A stretch of DNA of 64,000 bases. It comes from Desulfosoma caldarium (GTDB lineage: Bacteria > Desulfobacterota > Syntrophobacteria > Syntrophobacterales > DSM-9756). Below, piece after piece: positions 35,281 to 44,803 of the stretch. The stretch is from positions 316,412-380,411 of the forward strand of contig NZ_RJVA01000011.1 of assembly GCF_003751385.1 (NCBI RefSeq), in the 5' to 3' direction. Below the pieces are notes generated by a model. The model was given only the letters and a program-made list of their open reading frames with translations. It did no database searches and had not been told where the DNA came from. Every line of letters begins with the position of its first letter. Position 1 is the stretch's first letter. The position numbers and the translations under genes were made by a program.

Positions 35281-35865
35281 ATGACGCGCTTTGAAGCCCC
35301 AAAGCCCAGGGAAAGCCTTCTCAACAACGGGGAGCCGGTCCTTTTTAAAGCGCTGGTTCGAGACGACGAAGAAGCGGTGCGCGCTTTTTTTCACGATATA
35401 CCTGACCATGAAGTGGAAGGCTTTCGCGACCAGGTGCCGGATCCCCGCACCGTGGGGACCTGGATTCGCCAGCTCGATTTGGCTCGCGTCCTTCCTCTGG
35501 CCGCCTGGAACGGTCTTCAAACCCGCCTCATCGGCCTCGCCTCGCTCAACCGCATGGCCGGCGCCTACAGGCACGTGGCCGAAATCTACGTGGTGGTGGG
35601 TGCCGACCATCGTCAGTTGGGCCTGGGTTCGTCGCTCATCAAAGAACTCATCGAAATCGGCACGCGCCAAGGCCTGTACTTCCTTAAGGCCAAAGTACTT
35701 GTAGAAAACCAACTGGCCCTGCGAGCCTTTCGCCAGTTGGGTTTTGAAGTCAAGGCCACCCTGGAAGACTACTTCATGACGCGAGACGGCAAGACCAAGG
35801 ATGTGGCCCTGATGCTCAAGAGGCTGCGCTTCGATCTGGAGGAAGACTTCTTCTACCTCTTTTGA
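35281..35865 (+). CDS. GNAT-family N-acetyltransferase
   Basis: This 194-residue protein has a C-terminal acetyltransferase fold with the acetyl-CoA binding motif A in DHRQLGLGSSLIKELIEIG and the following VLVENQLALRAFRQLGFEV. The first ~25 residues are a hydrophilic extension. The substrate is unknown; the tail DYFMTRDGKTKDVALMLK resembles GNAT proteins associated with Pat-type regulation in related bacteria, but that is only a resemblance. GGAGG lies nine bases before the ATG at 35281; the ATG at 35272 abuts it and is less likely. Confidence 0.75.
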   Translation: MTRFEAPKPRESLLNNGEPVLFKALVRDDEEAVRAFFHDIPDHEVEGFRDQVPDPRTVGTWIRQLDLARVLPLAAWNGLQTRLIGLASLNRMAGAYRHVAEIYVVVGADHRQLGLGSSLIKELIEIGTRQGLYFLKAKVLVENQLALRAFRQLGFEVKATLEDYFMTRDGKTKDVALMLKRLRFDLEEDFFYLF

Positions 35866-36020
35866 CCTGGAAGCCGACGGCCCGAAAGGCGCAACCGCTT
35901 TAGGCTAGCCCATATTCCGTTGACACACAAGGGGGGTTCCGGTAGCTTAGGAAAACATTTCACATGTGCGTGTGCCACCCTTCCCGACGCGAGAGGCCTG
36001 AAAGGCTGGAGGAAGAGCTC

Positions 36021-36443
36021 ATGGCGACCAAGGCAAAGATTCTGATTGTGGATGATGACGCGGATTTTGCCAAGTCGACGAAGATGATCTTGCTGGCCGA
36101 CGGCTACGAGGTGGTTGTGGCTTCGGATGGCAAGGAAGGTCTTCGTAAGGTTCAAGAGGAAAAGCCAGATCTGATTATCTTGGACATTATGATGGAAAGC
36201 ATTTTCGAAGGCTTCAGCCTAATGAGCAGCGTGCGCTCGGACCCGAACCTGTCGGCTTTTAAACACATTCCCATTCTGATGGTGTCCAGCGTTCGGGCGG
36301 ATACGGGCTCCCGGTTTGCCTTTGATGATGCGGAAGACATGGGGACCCTGTCCGAACCCGACGAGTATCTGGACAAGCCCTTCAAGCCCAAAGAGCTTCT
36401 GGATCGGGTAGCGGATCTTTTGGCACGGCGTCGGTCTTCATGA
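36021..36443 (+). CDS. Single-domain response regulator
   Basis: This 140-residue CheY-like receiver has the acidic pocket DDD at 11-13, phosphoacceptor Asp ~55 (LIILDIMM), conserved Ser in MVSS and Lys in DKPFKP. It has no output domain. A loop around 95-110 (SRFAFDDAEDMG) is longer than in CheY. GGAGGAAG precedes the ATG at 36021. It lies upstream of a receiver-histidine-kinase gene and then the nuo cluster, so a role in sensing redox or energy state is possible but unproven. Confidence 0.85.
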   Translation: MATKAKILIVDDDADFAKSTKMILLADGYEVVVASDGKEGLRKVQEEKPDLIILDIMMESIFEGFSLMSSVRSDPNLSAFKHIPILMVSSVRADTGSRFAFDDAEDMGTLSEPDEYLDKPFKPKELLDRVADLLARRRSS

Positions 36444-36622
36444 GTTTCAAAAGAGAGCCAATGTCGTCCACAGAGAGTTTGCGTCCGCACCGTGGTCAAG
36501 AGGTGGGGTCAACGCGAGCGCGCAGCCGGTGGGACGAAAGATGGCAGCGGGCGTCGTGGCGCCACGAGCCGCCTCGCGAAAGGACCATGATCATTTCTCG
36601 GCGCATCGAAGACAATTCATAA
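36440..36622 (+). CDS. Doubtful small ORF between two signalling genes
   Basis: A 60-codon frame starts at an ATG that overlaps the stop of the response regulator (ATGA) and ends six bases before the next gene. The protein is Arg-rich and matches nothing I know; there is no Shine-Dalgarno. Position is in its favour, composition against it. Confidence 0.22.
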   Translation: MSFKREPMSSTESLRPHRGQEVGSTRARSRWDERWQRASWRHEPPRERTMIISRRIEDNS

Positions 36623-36628
36623 AGGCGC

Positions 36629-37759
36629 GTGCCTGTGGATGTTCCAAAGATTCTGGTCATCGATGATGAGGAAAACGCCCGCGTCTCGTGCCGTCGCGTG
36701 TTGGCTCGAGAGGGCATGCAGGTGAGCCTGGCCTCCAGCGGCCGCGAAGGCTTGGAAAAACTTCTAAATGAGCCCTGCGATCTCGTCCTGGTGGACCTCA
36801 AGATGCCCGAAATGGACGGGGTCGAAGTGGTGCGACGCATTCGCGAATTGGACCCCAGTATCGTCACGGTGCTCATCACGGGCCATGCCACCATCGAAAG
36901 CGCCGTGGCGGCCGTCAAGGAAGGGGCCTATGACTACCTGCCTAAGCCCTTCACGCCCGAAGAACTGCTCATTGTGGTGCGCCGAGGACTGGAAAAGCGG
37001 CGCCTGGATCTGGAATCGCGAGCGCTTCGGGAAGAAAAGGAAGCGATGGAGCGCAATTTCGTCACCATGGTCACGCATCAGTTGCGCTCACCCCTGGCGG
37101 CCATTTTACAATATTTCGAGGTGCTTCTCGAGGGCATTGGAGGCGACTTGGACCACGCCCAACGGGAAATGCTCGATCGCGCCAAAGAACGCCTTGAATC
37201 CCTCATGCAGCTCATCAACGACTGGCTGGACATGAGCCGCCTGAGCGAAGGTGACATCGTAAAACGACTCCAACCGACGAATCTGGCTCCCTGTGTGGAC
37301 GCGGCACTCAAGGGTTTGGAATGGGCGGCTCAGGAAAAAAAAATCACTTTTCAGGTGGACCTTCCTGCAGACCTTCCTCCCGTGCTTGCCGACACCGACT
37401 CGCTGCGAGAAGCCCTGAGCAACCTGGTGGCCAATGCCATCAACTACAACCGCCCCGGAGGATCCGTGACCATTCGAGCTCACTCACAAGGGTCCTGTGT
37501 TCTGGTCGAGGTGGAGGATACGGGCGTGGGGATCGATGCCAAGGAAATTCCTTTTATTTTTAACCAGTTTTATCGCGGCAAGGATCGAGAGATTCGCGCA
37601 CAACAAGGAACGGGCCTGGGCCTGACCATCGCCCAAAAGGTGGTGCGGGCTCACGGCGGCACTTTGACGGTGGACAGCGAGAAAGGGCGAGGCTCCGTGT
37701 TCGCTTTTCCGCTCAATGTGGTTCGAGGGCAAGAGGACGACTCGAGCCGGCGTGCGTGA
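36629..37759 (+). CDS. Soluble receiver-histidine kinase hybrid
   Basis: This 376-residue protein has an N-terminal receiver (DDEE at 12-15, phospho-Asp ~56, Lys ~106), a helical linker, a HisKA domain with H150 in VTHQLRSPLAAI, and a HATPase domain with NLVANAINYNRPGG, DTGVGI and GTGLGLTIA. No membrane segment or sensor domain is present, so input comes through the receiver, perhaps from a partner kinase. Phosphotransfer with the adjacent single receiver is plausible. The start is a GTG at 36629 (AAAGG just upstream), with a second GTG at 36635. It is the last gene before the nuo cluster. Confidence 0.87.
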   Translation: MPVDVPKILVIDDEENARVSCRRVLAREGMQVSLASSGREGLEKLLNEPCDLVLVDLKMPEMDGVEVVRRIRELDPSIVTVLITGHATIESAVAAVKEGAYDYLPKPFTPEELLIVVRRGLEKRRLDLESRALREEKEAMERNFVTMVTHQLRSPLAAILQYFEVLLEGIGGDLDHAQREMLDRAKERLESLMQLINDWLDMSRLSEGDIVKRLQPTNLAPCVDAALKGLEWAAQEKKITFQVDLPADLPPVLADTDSLREALSNLVANAINYNRPGGSVTIRAHSQGSCVLVEVEDTGVGIDAKEIPFIFNQFYRGKDREIRAQQGTGLGLTIAQKVVRAHGGTLTVDSEKGRGSVFAFPLNVVRGQEDDSSRRA

Positions 37760-37804
37760 GGGTGTTAACAAACGCACAACTTTCTCCTTGACCTGAAAGA
37801 TATG

Positions 37805-37832
37805 TTGAGCAAAAAATCACATGCTTTATGGG
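37805..37832 (+). promoter_or_regulatory. Weak promoter candidate for the nuo cluster
   Basis: TTGAGC (37805-37810) and TATGGG (37827-37832) are separated by 16 bases, in the 135-base gap before nuoE. A TTGACC at 37789 is another possible -35. Neither has a good -10. Confidence 0.25.
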
Positions 37833-37894
37833 GTTGTGTTCGATAGTCCCGCCTGGATTGGCCCCGGCGCAACGATGTGTGGAGGCTTTCCTGT

Positions 37895-38365
37895 ATGGAA
37901 CAGATGCTTCAGGACGTGGATGCGGTCATTGATCAGTGGGGTGCCAAGCCGGAATCCCTTTTGCAGATCATGTTGGATGTGAACCATAAGTTCAACTATC
38001 TGCCGAAGGAGAGCCTACAGAGGATTTCCGAGCGGTTACGCATGCCCATAAACCAAATTTACAGTGTGGCCAATTTTTTCAAGGTGTTTAGCCTAATGCC
38101 CCGTGGCCGCACCATGGTGCAGGTGTGCACGGGAACGGCTTGCCACGTGAAAGGCGCGCCCAAGCTGTTGGATCGTGTGCGGCAGGATTTGGGTTTGGAC
38201 CCGGGGCAGACCACGGAAGATTTGGCCCTGACTTTGGAGACGGTCAATTGTGTGGGGGCGTGTGCGTCGGCACCCGTGGTGGTCATCAGTGGGGAAACCC
38301 ACAGTGAAATGACCCCGAACAAGATGGCCTCGCTGATCAAAGAGATCAAGGCCAAGAGCGCGTAG
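37895..38365 (+). CDS. nuoE: NADH dehydrogenase subunit E (NuoE/HndA type)
   Basis: This 156-residue thioredoxin-fold [2Fe-2S] protein has the N-terminal helical bundle (LLQIMLDVNHKFNYLPKE) and cluster ligands in CTGTACHVKGA and NCVGACASAPVV. It passes electrons from the FMN/Fe-S subunit in complex I or in HndA/HoxE-type enzymes. The ATG at 37895 with GGAGG nine bases upstream is preferred. It opens a 15-gene run in which nuoF follows after 10 bases. Confidence 0.9.
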   Translation: MEQMLQDVDAVIDQWGAKPESLLQIMLDVNHKFNYLPKESLQRISERLRMPINQIYSVANFFKVFSLMPRGRTMVQVCTGTACHVKGAPKLLDRVRQDLGLDPGQTTEDLALTLETVNCVGACASAPVVVISGETHSEMTPNKMASLIKEIKAKSA

Positions 38366-38375
38366 GTGACAAACC

Positions 38376-40229
38376 ATGAAGCGGCTCACAAGCATTCAAG
38401 ATCTGGACGCGTTGCGGCAGCAGATTCTGGAAAAGCGCAAACACATTCGCAAGCGGATTCGCGTGTGCAACGGCACAGGGTGTCATTCCCAGGGAAGTCA
38501 TAAACTGGTGGATGCTTTTGAAAAGGTGTTGTCGGAAAGAAACGTTGCGCGCGAGTACATGGTGGTGCCCACGGGGTGCAACGGCTTTTGCGCGGCGGGG
38601 CCTATTGTGGTCATTGAGCCCGAGGAAGTTTTTTACCAGCGGGTCAAGCCGGAGCGGGTGGCAGAGATTGTGGAGCGCAGCGTGCTGGGCGATGAGGTCA
38701 TTGAGGATCTTCTCTATGTGGATCCGACCACGGGGAATCGCATCGTCCATGAGTATGAGATTCCCTTTTTTGCCAAGCAGCAGCGCCTCGTCTTCAGAGA
38801 CACCGGCAGCAACTACGTGCGGGACATTGAAGACTATATTTCCCGGGGCGGCTATTCGGCCCTGGCCAAAGTGCTTTCTTCCATGACCCCGGAGCAGGTC
38901 ATCGAGGAAGTGAAGATTTCCGGGCTTCGCGGCCGAGGGGGCGGCGGCTTTCCCACGGGAGTCAAGTGGGAGTCCTGCCGGCGAGCTCATGGGGATATCA
39001 AATACGTTATGTGTAATGCCGATGAAGGGGATCCCGGTGCCTACATGGACCGCTCGCTTTTGGAAGGCAACCCCCACCAAGTGCTGGAGGGCATGATCAT
39101 TGGGGGCTACGCCATTGGGGCCAAGGAGGGCTACGTCTACGTGCGGTTTGAATATCCCATGGCGGTGGAAAACGCCTTGTGGGCCATTGAGCAGGCTAAG
39201 GAGTACGGCCTGTTGGGCGACGGGATTCTTGGAACCGATTTCAGTTTGGACATTCACGTAAACCGGGGCGCTGGAGCTTTCATCTGCGGCGAATCCACGG
39301 CGCTCATGGCGTCGTTGGAGGGCAAGATTGGGGAGCCTCGTGGCAAGCACATTCATACTGTGGAAAAGGGCCTGTGGAATCGGCCGAGCAACCTCAACAA
39401 TGTGGAGACCTGGGCCAATGTGCCGCTCATCATCAACAACGGCGGCGCGTGGTTCGCTTCCATTGGCACGGAGCGCAGCAAGGGCACAAAGATTTTTTCT
39501 CTGGTCGGCAAAATTAACAACACGGGCCTTGTGGAAGTGGCCATGGGGACGCCGCTGCGCACCATCATCGAGGACATTGGCGGGGGCATTCCGGGAGGAC
39601 GCAAGTTCAAGGCGGTGCAGACGGGTGGCCCTTCCGGAGGCTGCGTGCCGGAACGGCTCATCGATCTTCCGGTGGACTTTGAAAAGCTCAAGGAAGCCGG
39701 ATCCATGATGGGTTCGGGCGGTATGATCGTCATGGACGAAGTCACCTGCATGGTGGATGTGGCTCGGTATTTTTTGAATTTTCTTGTGGAGGAATCCTGC
39801 GGAAAATGCATTCCGTGTCGCGTGGGCGTCAAGCGCATGCATGAGTTGGTGGTGGACATGTGCGAGGGGCGCGCCACCCCGGAGCACCTGACGAAACTAG
39901 AAGAGCTTTGCCACGCCATTCAAGAAACGGCTCTGTGCGGTTTGGGCAAGAGCGCTCCAAACCCGGTGCTCAGCACGCTGCGGTATTTTCGCGAAGAATA
40001 CGAAGCCCACGTCTACGACAAGAAGTGCCCGGCCAAGATCTGCAAACCTCTGATTCAGTACATGATCGATACGGACAAGTGCACGGGCTGCGGCGCATGC
40101 CGGCGGCGCTGCCCGGAAAACGCCATTATCGGCGTCATTAAGGAATGCCATGTGATCGACGAAGAAGTGTGCGTTCGGTGCGGCGTTTGTATTGAGACTT
40201 GCAAGTTCAAAGCCATCTACATCGAATAA
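38376..40229 (+). CDS. nuoF: NADH-binding FMN/Fe-S subunit F, HndC-like with extra domains
   Basis: This 617-residue protein is larger than E. coli NuoF (445). In order: a thioredoxin-like [2Fe-2S] domain (VCNGTGCHSQGS, then TGCNGFCAAGP), the FMN/NADH domain (GLRGRGGGGFPTGVKW, NADEGDPGAYMDR, HVNRGAGAFICGE), an SLBB segment, the [4Fe-4S] site ESCGKCIPCRVG, and two C-terminal ferredoxin [4Fe-4S] motifs (CTGCGACRRRCP, CVRCGVCIETC). This layout is that of HndC and bifurcating hydrogenase or complex-I-like subunits. It oxidises or reduces NAD(P)H, and the extra clusters may contact ferredoxin. It lies between nuoE and nuoA. Confidence 0.92.
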   Translation: MKRLTSIQDLDALRQQILEKRKHIRKRIRVCNGTGCHSQGSHKLVDAFEKVLSERNVAREYMVVPTGCNGFCAAGPIVVIEPEEVFYQRVKPERVAEIVERSVLGDEVIEDLLYVDPTTGNRIVHEYEIPFFAKQQRLVFRDTGSNYVRDIEDYISRGGYSALAKVLSSMTPEQVIEEVKISGLRGRGGGGFPTGVKWESCRRAHGDIKYVMCNADEGDPGAYMDRSLLEGNPHQVLEGMIIGGYAIGAKEGYVYVRFEYPMAVENALWAIEQAKEYGLLGDGILGTDFSLDIHVNRGAGAFICGESTALMASLEGKIGEPRGKHIHTVEKGLWNRPSNLNNVETWANVPLIINNGGAWFASIGTERSKGTKIFSLVGKINNTGLVEVAMGTPLRTIIEDIGGGIPGGRKFKAVQTGGPSGGCVPERLIDLPVDFEKLKEAGSMMGSGGMIVMDEVTCMVDVARYFLNFLVEESCGKCIPCRVGVKRMHELVVDMCEGRATPEHLTKLEELCHAIQETALCGLGKSAPNPVLSTLRYFREEYEAHVYDKKCPAKICKPLIQYMIDTDKCTGCGACRRRCPENAIIGVIKECHVIDEEVCVRCGVCIETCKFKAIYIE

Positions 40230-40240
40230 GAGGACGTTTT

Positions 40241-40630
40241 ATGGTGCCGCAAGCCCTGGTTCAAGACTTTCTGGCCGTCGCCTTTTACCTCGTGGTGGGG
40301 GTGGTCTTCGCGGTGATTCCCATTATCCTTTCGCACTTGATCGTGCCGCGCAGCATGGGGCGTCGACGCGACGAGACGTACGAAAGCGGTATGGAGACCA
40401 TCGGAAGCGCCTGGATTCAGTTTACGGCCGCCTATTACATCTACGCTCTGATTTTTTTGGCCTTTGACGTGGATGTTCTCTATTTGTTTCCAGTGGCGCT
40501 GGCTTATGGGCAGTATGCCTTTCGGGATTTCATCGAAGTGGTCCTCTTTTTGGGCATTCTGTCCTTGGCGATTGTCTACGCGTGGCGAAAAGGAGTTTTT
40601 GAGTGGAAAGTCAAAGAACAGAGCCGGTAA
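40241..40630 (+). CDS. nuoA: NADH-quinone oxidoreductase subunit A
   Basis: This 129-residue protein has three transmembrane helices and the NuoA motif [12 protein letters not shown] followed by [13 protein letters not shown]. NuoA sits at the junction of membrane arm and quinone site. The ATG at 40241 has AGAGGA upstream, 11 bases after nuoF. Its 3' end overlaps nuoB by 28 bases. Confidence 0.92.
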   Translation: MVPQALVQDFLAVAFYLVVGVVFAVIPIILSHLIVPRSMGRRRDETYESGMETIGSAWIQFTAAYYIYALIFLAFDVDVLYLFPVALAYGQYAFRDFIEVVLFLGILSLAIVYAWRKGVFEWKVKEQSR

Positions 40631-41118
40631 TCCAGTTCGCCCTGCTGGACGACCTTCTCAATCTGGCCCGGGCCAATTCCCTCTGGCCCATGACCTTTGG
40701 GCTGGCGTGTTGCGCCATTGAGATGATGGCGACGGGGGCGGCACGGTTCGATTTGGATCGGTTCGGCGCGGGGGTGTTTCGGCCGTCGCCGCGCCAGTCG
40801 GACGTGATGATCGTCGCCGGGACCATTTCCAAGAAGATGGCTCCGGCCATTCAGATGTTGTGGGACCAGATGCCCAACCCCAAATGGTGCATTGCTATGG
40901 GCAACTGCGCCATTTCCGGCGGCCCCTTTGCCTATGAGGGCCAATATGCCATTGTTCCCGGAGCGGACCTCATCGTGCCTGTGGACATTCACATTCCGGG
41001 ATGCCCTCCCAGACCGGAAGGCCTCATTCAGGGCATCCTGGCTTTGGAAGACAAGATCACCAAAGGGGAACAGCGCAACGTGTTGCGTCGTTTTCGACGA
41101 TTGGAAAAGGTGAGTTGA
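40603..41118 (+). CDS. nuoB: NADH-quinone oxidoreductase subunit B
   Basis: This 171-residue protein carries the N2 [4Fe-4S] cluster ligands: the tandem cysteines in [10 protein letters not shown], then [10 protein letters not shown] and IPGCPPRPE. It delivers electrons to quinone. The start is a GTG at 40603 inside nuoA; no in-frame ATG occurs before the conserved region. The overlap implies coupled translation. Confidence 0.92.
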   Translation: MESQRTEPVIQFALLDDLLNLARANSLWPMTFGLACCAIEMMATGAARFDLDRFGAGVFRPSPRQSDVMIVAGTISKKMAPAIQMLWDQMPNPKWCIAMGNCAISGGPFAYEGQYAIVPGADLIVPVDIHIPGCPPRPEGLIQGILALEDKITKGEQRNVLRRFRRLEKVS

Positions 41119-41120
41119 TC

Positions 41121-41594
41121 ATGGCGGCAAAAGACGAAGCGGTGCGGCGCCTTCGGGAACAGCTTGGAGAGGGGGCTCTTCGGGAGGATGTGGAGTTTCG
41201 ATCCGGGGTTTCCTGGACCATCTCCTGTACTCCGGAATCCTTGTTATCGGTCATGAAGATTTTCAATGCGTGCGGTTTTTACCTGGAGTCTTTGACGGGC
41301 TTGGATTTTCAAGACACGCTGGAACTGGTCTATCATATGAACACCTACGAACCGCGGGCGCGCATGGCGGTGCGGGTTTTGTGCCCGCATGACGGCGAAG
41401 TCCCCTCGGTGACAGGCATCTTCGACTCGGCCCTTTGGCAAGAACGCGAAGCCTGGGAATTTTTCGGGGTTAGCTTCCGTGGACATCCCGATCTCAGGCG
41501 GCTTCTGCTTCCGGAAGACGCGGACTATTATCCGCTTCGCAAGGATTTCGGTACGGTTCACGCTTACCGCAAACGGGAAGAGGTTTATGGCTGA
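41121..41594 (+). CDS. nuoC: NADH-quinone oxidoreductase subunit C
   Basis: This 157-residue 30-kDa-type subunit has LESLTGLDF, the conserved WQEREAWEFFGVSFRGHPDL and LLPEDADYYPLRKDF near its end. It is separate from NuoD, unlike the fused NuoCD of enterobacteria. AAAGGTGAG precedes the ATG, which follows the nuoB stop by two bases; the end overlaps nuoD by eight bases. Confidence 0.91.
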   Translation: MAAKDEAVRRLREQLGEGALREDVEFRSGVSWTISCTPESLLSVMKIFNACGFYLESLTGLDFQDTLELVYHMNTYEPRARMAVRVLCPHDGEVPSVTGIFDSALWQEREAWEFFGVSFRGHPDLRRLLLPEDADYYPLRKDFGTVHAYRKREEVYG

Positions 41595-42708
41595 ACACTT
41601 TCCTCAACCGGTCCAGCAGCAGCTCTACAGTCTCAACCTGGGGCCTCAGCATCCGAGCACGCACGGTGTCTTGCGCGTGCTTCTCACCCTGGATGGCGAA
41701 TACATTTTGAAAGCGGATCCCATCATCGGCTACGGGCATCGCGGCCATGAGAAGATGGGAGAAAACCGCACGTACCTGCAGTTCATGCCCAATTCCAGCC
41801 GCATGGACTATCTCTCAGGGCTGCTCTACAACCACGGGTTTTGCCTGGCCGTGGAAAAGCTTGCCGGGATCGATCCGCCGGAGCGGGCCAAGTACATTCG
41901 AGTGATCTGCGCGGAACTCAACCGCATTTCCAGCCATCTTTTGTGGTTCGGCACCTTTCTCATGGACCTGGGGGCTTTCACCCCGTTCCTGTACTGCTTC
42001 GACGATCGTGAAAACATCTTGGACATTCTGGACCGGGTCAGCGGGTCTCGGCTGACGTACAGCTACTGCCGGTTTGGCGGCGTGGCTCGCGATGTGGATG
42101 AGGTGTTCATCGACCAGACTCGAGCCTTCATCAAAAGGCTGCGAAGCCGGTGGCCGGATTACCACAATCTGGTGACCAAGAACATCATCTTCATTCACCG
42201 GGTGCGTGATGTGGGCATCATCGACAAGGACCTGGCGCGCCGTTTCGGCGTCACCGGGCCGAACCTTCGTGCCGCCGGTGTGCCATTTGACATGCGCAAG
42301 GTGGAACCCTACGAGGTCTACGACAGGTTCGATTTCGAGATTCCCACGGGGACCAAGGGGGACGCTCTGGACCGGTATCGCGTGCGCCTGGAAGAGATGG
42401 AGCAGAGCTGCCGCATCATCGAGCAGGCTTTGGATCAGCTTCCCGGTGGAGCGTACCGCCAGGAACGCGTGCGGCTGAAGCTCACGCCGCCTCGAGGCGA
42501 TGTGTACTTTGCCTTTGAGAGCGCCCGAGGGCAGACGGCTTACTATCTCGTGAGTGATGGCAGCCCTTATCCGTATCGAGTCCATGTGCGGGTGCCTAGC
42601 TTCGGCAACCTCCATTGCTTGACCGAGGTTTTGAGGGAAACCCTGGTGGCTGACACCATCGCCATCCTGGGCAGCATCGATATTGTGGTTCCGGAAATCG
42701 ATCGCTGA
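41587..42708 (+). CDS. nuoD: NADH-quinone oxidoreductase subunit D
   Basis: This 373-residue 49-kDa-type subunit has the quinone-site motif NLGPQHPSTHGVLR, HRGHEKMGE, and the C-terminal VRVPSFGNLHCL. It forms the quinone cavity with NuoB. The ATG at 41587 overlaps the nuoC stop. Reported homologues are about 370-420 residues, so it is complete. Confidence 0.93.
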   Translation: MAEHFPQPVQQQLYSLNLGPQHPSTHGVLRVLLTLDGEYILKADPIIGYGHRGHEKMGENRTYLQFMPNSSRMDYLSGLLYNHGFCLAVEKLAGIDPPERAKYIRVICAELNRISSHLLWFGTFLMDLGAFTPFLYCFDDRENILDILDRVSGSRLTYSYCRFGGVARDVDEVFIDQTRAFIKRLRSRWPDYHNLVTKNIIFIHRVRDVGIIDKDLARRFGVTGPNLRAAGVPFDMRKVEPYEVYDRFDFEIPTGTKGDALDRYRVRLEEMEQSCRIIEQALDQLPGGAYRQERVRLKLTPPRGDVYFAFESARGQTAYYLVSDGSPYPYRVHVRVPSFGNLHCLTEVLRETLVADTIAILGSIDIVVPEIDR

Positions 42709-42788
42709 GGGGGCTTTGGGACCGCCCATGAATCCTGGGTTGTGAAAAAGACGGCCCGCACCAACCTCTGGAAGGAGATTGTTTGCAC

Positions 42789-43778
42789 ATGATGGAAGCC
42801 ACCGCAACTTCGGGTGCCTTTTGGCTGAGGCTCATTGTGGGCCTGGTCATCGTCCTTGCTTTCAGCCAGCTCAATGCCCTCTTTCTCGTTTGGCTGGAGC
42901 GTAAAGTGGCCGGTCACATTCAGGTCCGGCTGGGTCCCATGGAAGTGGGGCCGCACGGTTTGCTGCAGACCATTGTGGACGGCATCAAACTGGTGGGTAA
43001 GGAACTTATCACGCCGTCGCGAGCCGACCGCAAGCTGTATGCGCTCGCCCCCGTCCTGGTCTTCATGCCGGTTCTGGTGGCCTTTTTGGTCCTGCCCTTT
43101 GGGCCAAACCTCATCATTCGAGACATGAATGTGGGGTTGCTGTTGATCTTTGCCTTTTCCACCTTCAGTGTGCTGGCCATTTTGGTGGGCGGTTGGGCCT
43201 CCAACAACAAGTACGCGCTTCTCGGGGCGATTCGCTCCGTAGCCCAGGCCGTGGCCTACGAGATTCCTTTGCTTCTTTCGGTCATGAGCGTGGTGCTCAT
43301 GGTGAATTCGTTCCGGTTCAGTGAATTGGTCATGGCGCAACAGCGCATCTGGTTCGTGTTTCTGCAGCCTGTGGCGGCCATCATTTACTTTATCTGCGCA
43401 ACAGCGGAAACGAACCGCGCCCCCTTTGACATTCCCGAAGCGGAATCGGAGCTGGTGGCCGGGTTTCATACGGAATACAGCGGCATGCGCTTTGGCCTCT
43501 TTTTCTTGGCCGAATACACCAACATGTTTATCGTCTGCGCCGTGGCGACGAGCCTCTTTCTTGGAGGATGGCACGGGCCCTTTGGGTTCAGCTTCAAGAT
43601 TCCCGGCGTGGTTTGGTTCCTGGCCAAGACGTATGTGCTGCTTTTTGTGCTCATGTGGTTTCGATGGACGTTTCCGCGCGTGCGCTTCGATCAGCTCATG
43701 AACTTTTCCTGGAAAGTGCTCATTCCCCTCAGCATGCTCAACCTGGTGATCACGGCCTTGGTGCTCAAGATCGTGTGA
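42789..43778 (+). CDS. nuoH: NADH-quinone oxidoreductase subunit H
   Basis: This ~329-residue membrane subunit has about eight helices with the signatures [38 protein letters not shown] and [20 protein letters not shown]. It forms part of the quinone channel and proton path. A TTG at 42783 (GGAG five bases upstream) and ATGs at 42789 and 42792 are alternative starts; I give the first ATG. Confidence 0.93.
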   Translation: MMEATATSGAFWLRLIVGLVIVLAFSQLNALFLVWLERKVAGHIQVRLGPMEVGPHGLLQTIVDGIKLVGKELITPSRADRKLYALAPVLVFMPVLVAFLVLPFGPNLIIRDMNVGLLLIFAFSTFSVLAILVGGWASNNKYALLGAIRSVAQAVAYEIPLLLSVMSVVLMVNSFRFSELVMAQQRIWFVFLQPVAAIIYFICATAETNRAPFDIPEAESELVAGFHTEYSGMRFGLFFLAEYTNMFIVCAVATSLFLGGWHGPFGFSFKIPGVVWFLAKTYVLLFVLMWFRWTFPRVRFDQLMNFSWKVLIPLSMLNLVITALVLKIV

Positions 43779-43838
43779 TGGGACCAGGGGCTAAGGACGA
43801 TAGGACGACAAAGGCATAAGCGGAGTTAAAGGGCGGCT

Positions 43839-44279
43839 ATGGGATACTGGAAAGACATCGTGCTGGGAGGCTGGAGCCTCATCGAAGGGATGAAGGTGAC
43901 GGGCCGGGCTCTTTTCAAGCCGGTGGTCACGGTGCAGTACCCTCGAAAGCGCCTGGAAATGTCCCCGGCATACCGAGGGCACATTGAATTTAAAATTTTC
44001 CCGGAAACAGGAACCCACGGTTGTATTGCTTGTGGAACGTGCCAGAGGGTCTGTCCGTCGAACGTGATCAAGGTTCAAGGGGTGAAGGCGCACGCCCGCA
44101 GTGGCAAGATCGCCACCCACTATGTCATCGACTTCACGCGCTGTAGCCTCTGCGGACTGTGCGTGGAAAGCTGCCCCACCCAGACCCTGAAGTTTTCTAC
44201 GGAATTCGAATTGGCCGGCGATTCTCGATGGGATGGTGTGGTGGACTTGGTCTTGAGGATGGAGGAAAGCCGATCATGA
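43839..44279 (+). CDS. nuoI: NADH-quinone oxidoreductase subunit I
   Basis: This 146-residue protein has two [4Fe-4S] ferredoxin motifs (CIACGTCQRVCP and CSLCGLCVESCP) after an amphipathic N-terminus (KVTGRALFKPVVTVQYP). It holds clusters N6a and N6b between NuoG and NuoB. The stop overlaps the nuoJ start (ATGA). Confidence 0.93.
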   Translation: MGYWKDIVLGGWSLIEGMKVTGRALFKPVVTVQYPRKRLEMSPAYRGHIEFKIFPETGTHGCIACGTCQRVCPSNVIKVQGVKAHARSGKIATHYVIDFTRCSLCGLCVESCPTQTLKFSTEFELAGDSRWDGVVDLVLRMEESRS

Positions 44280-44803
44280 GCGGGTCTTTACTTGTCGACA
44301 GCTTGGCCCATGCCGTCTTTTGGGTGGTGGTGGGCATTGTCATTGGAGGCGCCGCTCTGGCGGTGTTTCCTCGAAACATTGTTTACAACATCCTAGGCCT
44401 CATTGCGTGCCTGAGCGGTGTGGCGGCGCTTTTTCTTTACCTGGGAAGCTTCTTTCTCGCTTTGATGCAGCTTCTAATCTACGTGGGAGCCATCTGCATC
44501 GCTATCGTCTTTGCCATCATGCTCTCCCGCCCTCTGCATCTGGAAGTGCCCAAAAGGCGCATGCCCAAACTGGCGGCGGGTATCGGCGCGGCTTCCATTT
44601 TCTTTGTGGCCATCGCGGCCGTGGCCTGGAAAACGGCGTGGAAACCGGCGGCGGAACGGGGGGCGGACTGGACCATCACAACCATCGGCCACTTGTTGCT
44701 CACGCGCTACGCGCTGGTCTTTGAAGTCATCTCCCTGGTGCTGCTGGTGGCCATCATCGGTGCCATAGTGACCACAGGATTCAGCCGGAGGTTGTCTTCG
44801 TGA
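44276..44803 (+). CDS. nuoJ: NADH-quinone oxidoreductase subunit J
   Basis: This 175-residue protein has five transmembrane helices and the NuoJ segment FLALMQLLIYVGAICIAIVFAIML. It belongs to the proton-pathway core next to NuoK. GGAGGAAAG precedes the ATG, which overlaps the nuoI stop; its own stop overlaps the nuoK GTG. Confidence 0.92.
   Translation: MSGSLLVDSLAHAVFWVVVGIVIGGAALAVFPRNIVYNILGLIACLSGVAALFLYLGSFFLALMQLLIYVGAICIAIVFAIMLSRPLHLEVPKRRMPKLAAGIGAASIFFVAIAAVAWKTAWKPAAERGADWTITTIGHLLLTRYALVFEVISLVLLVAIIGAIVTTGFSRRLSS

Noticed and set aside
38346-39887. 513-codon minus-strand frame opposite nuoF
   Set aside because: It is a shadow of nuoF, which has complete FMN, NADH and Fe-S motifs on the plus strand.
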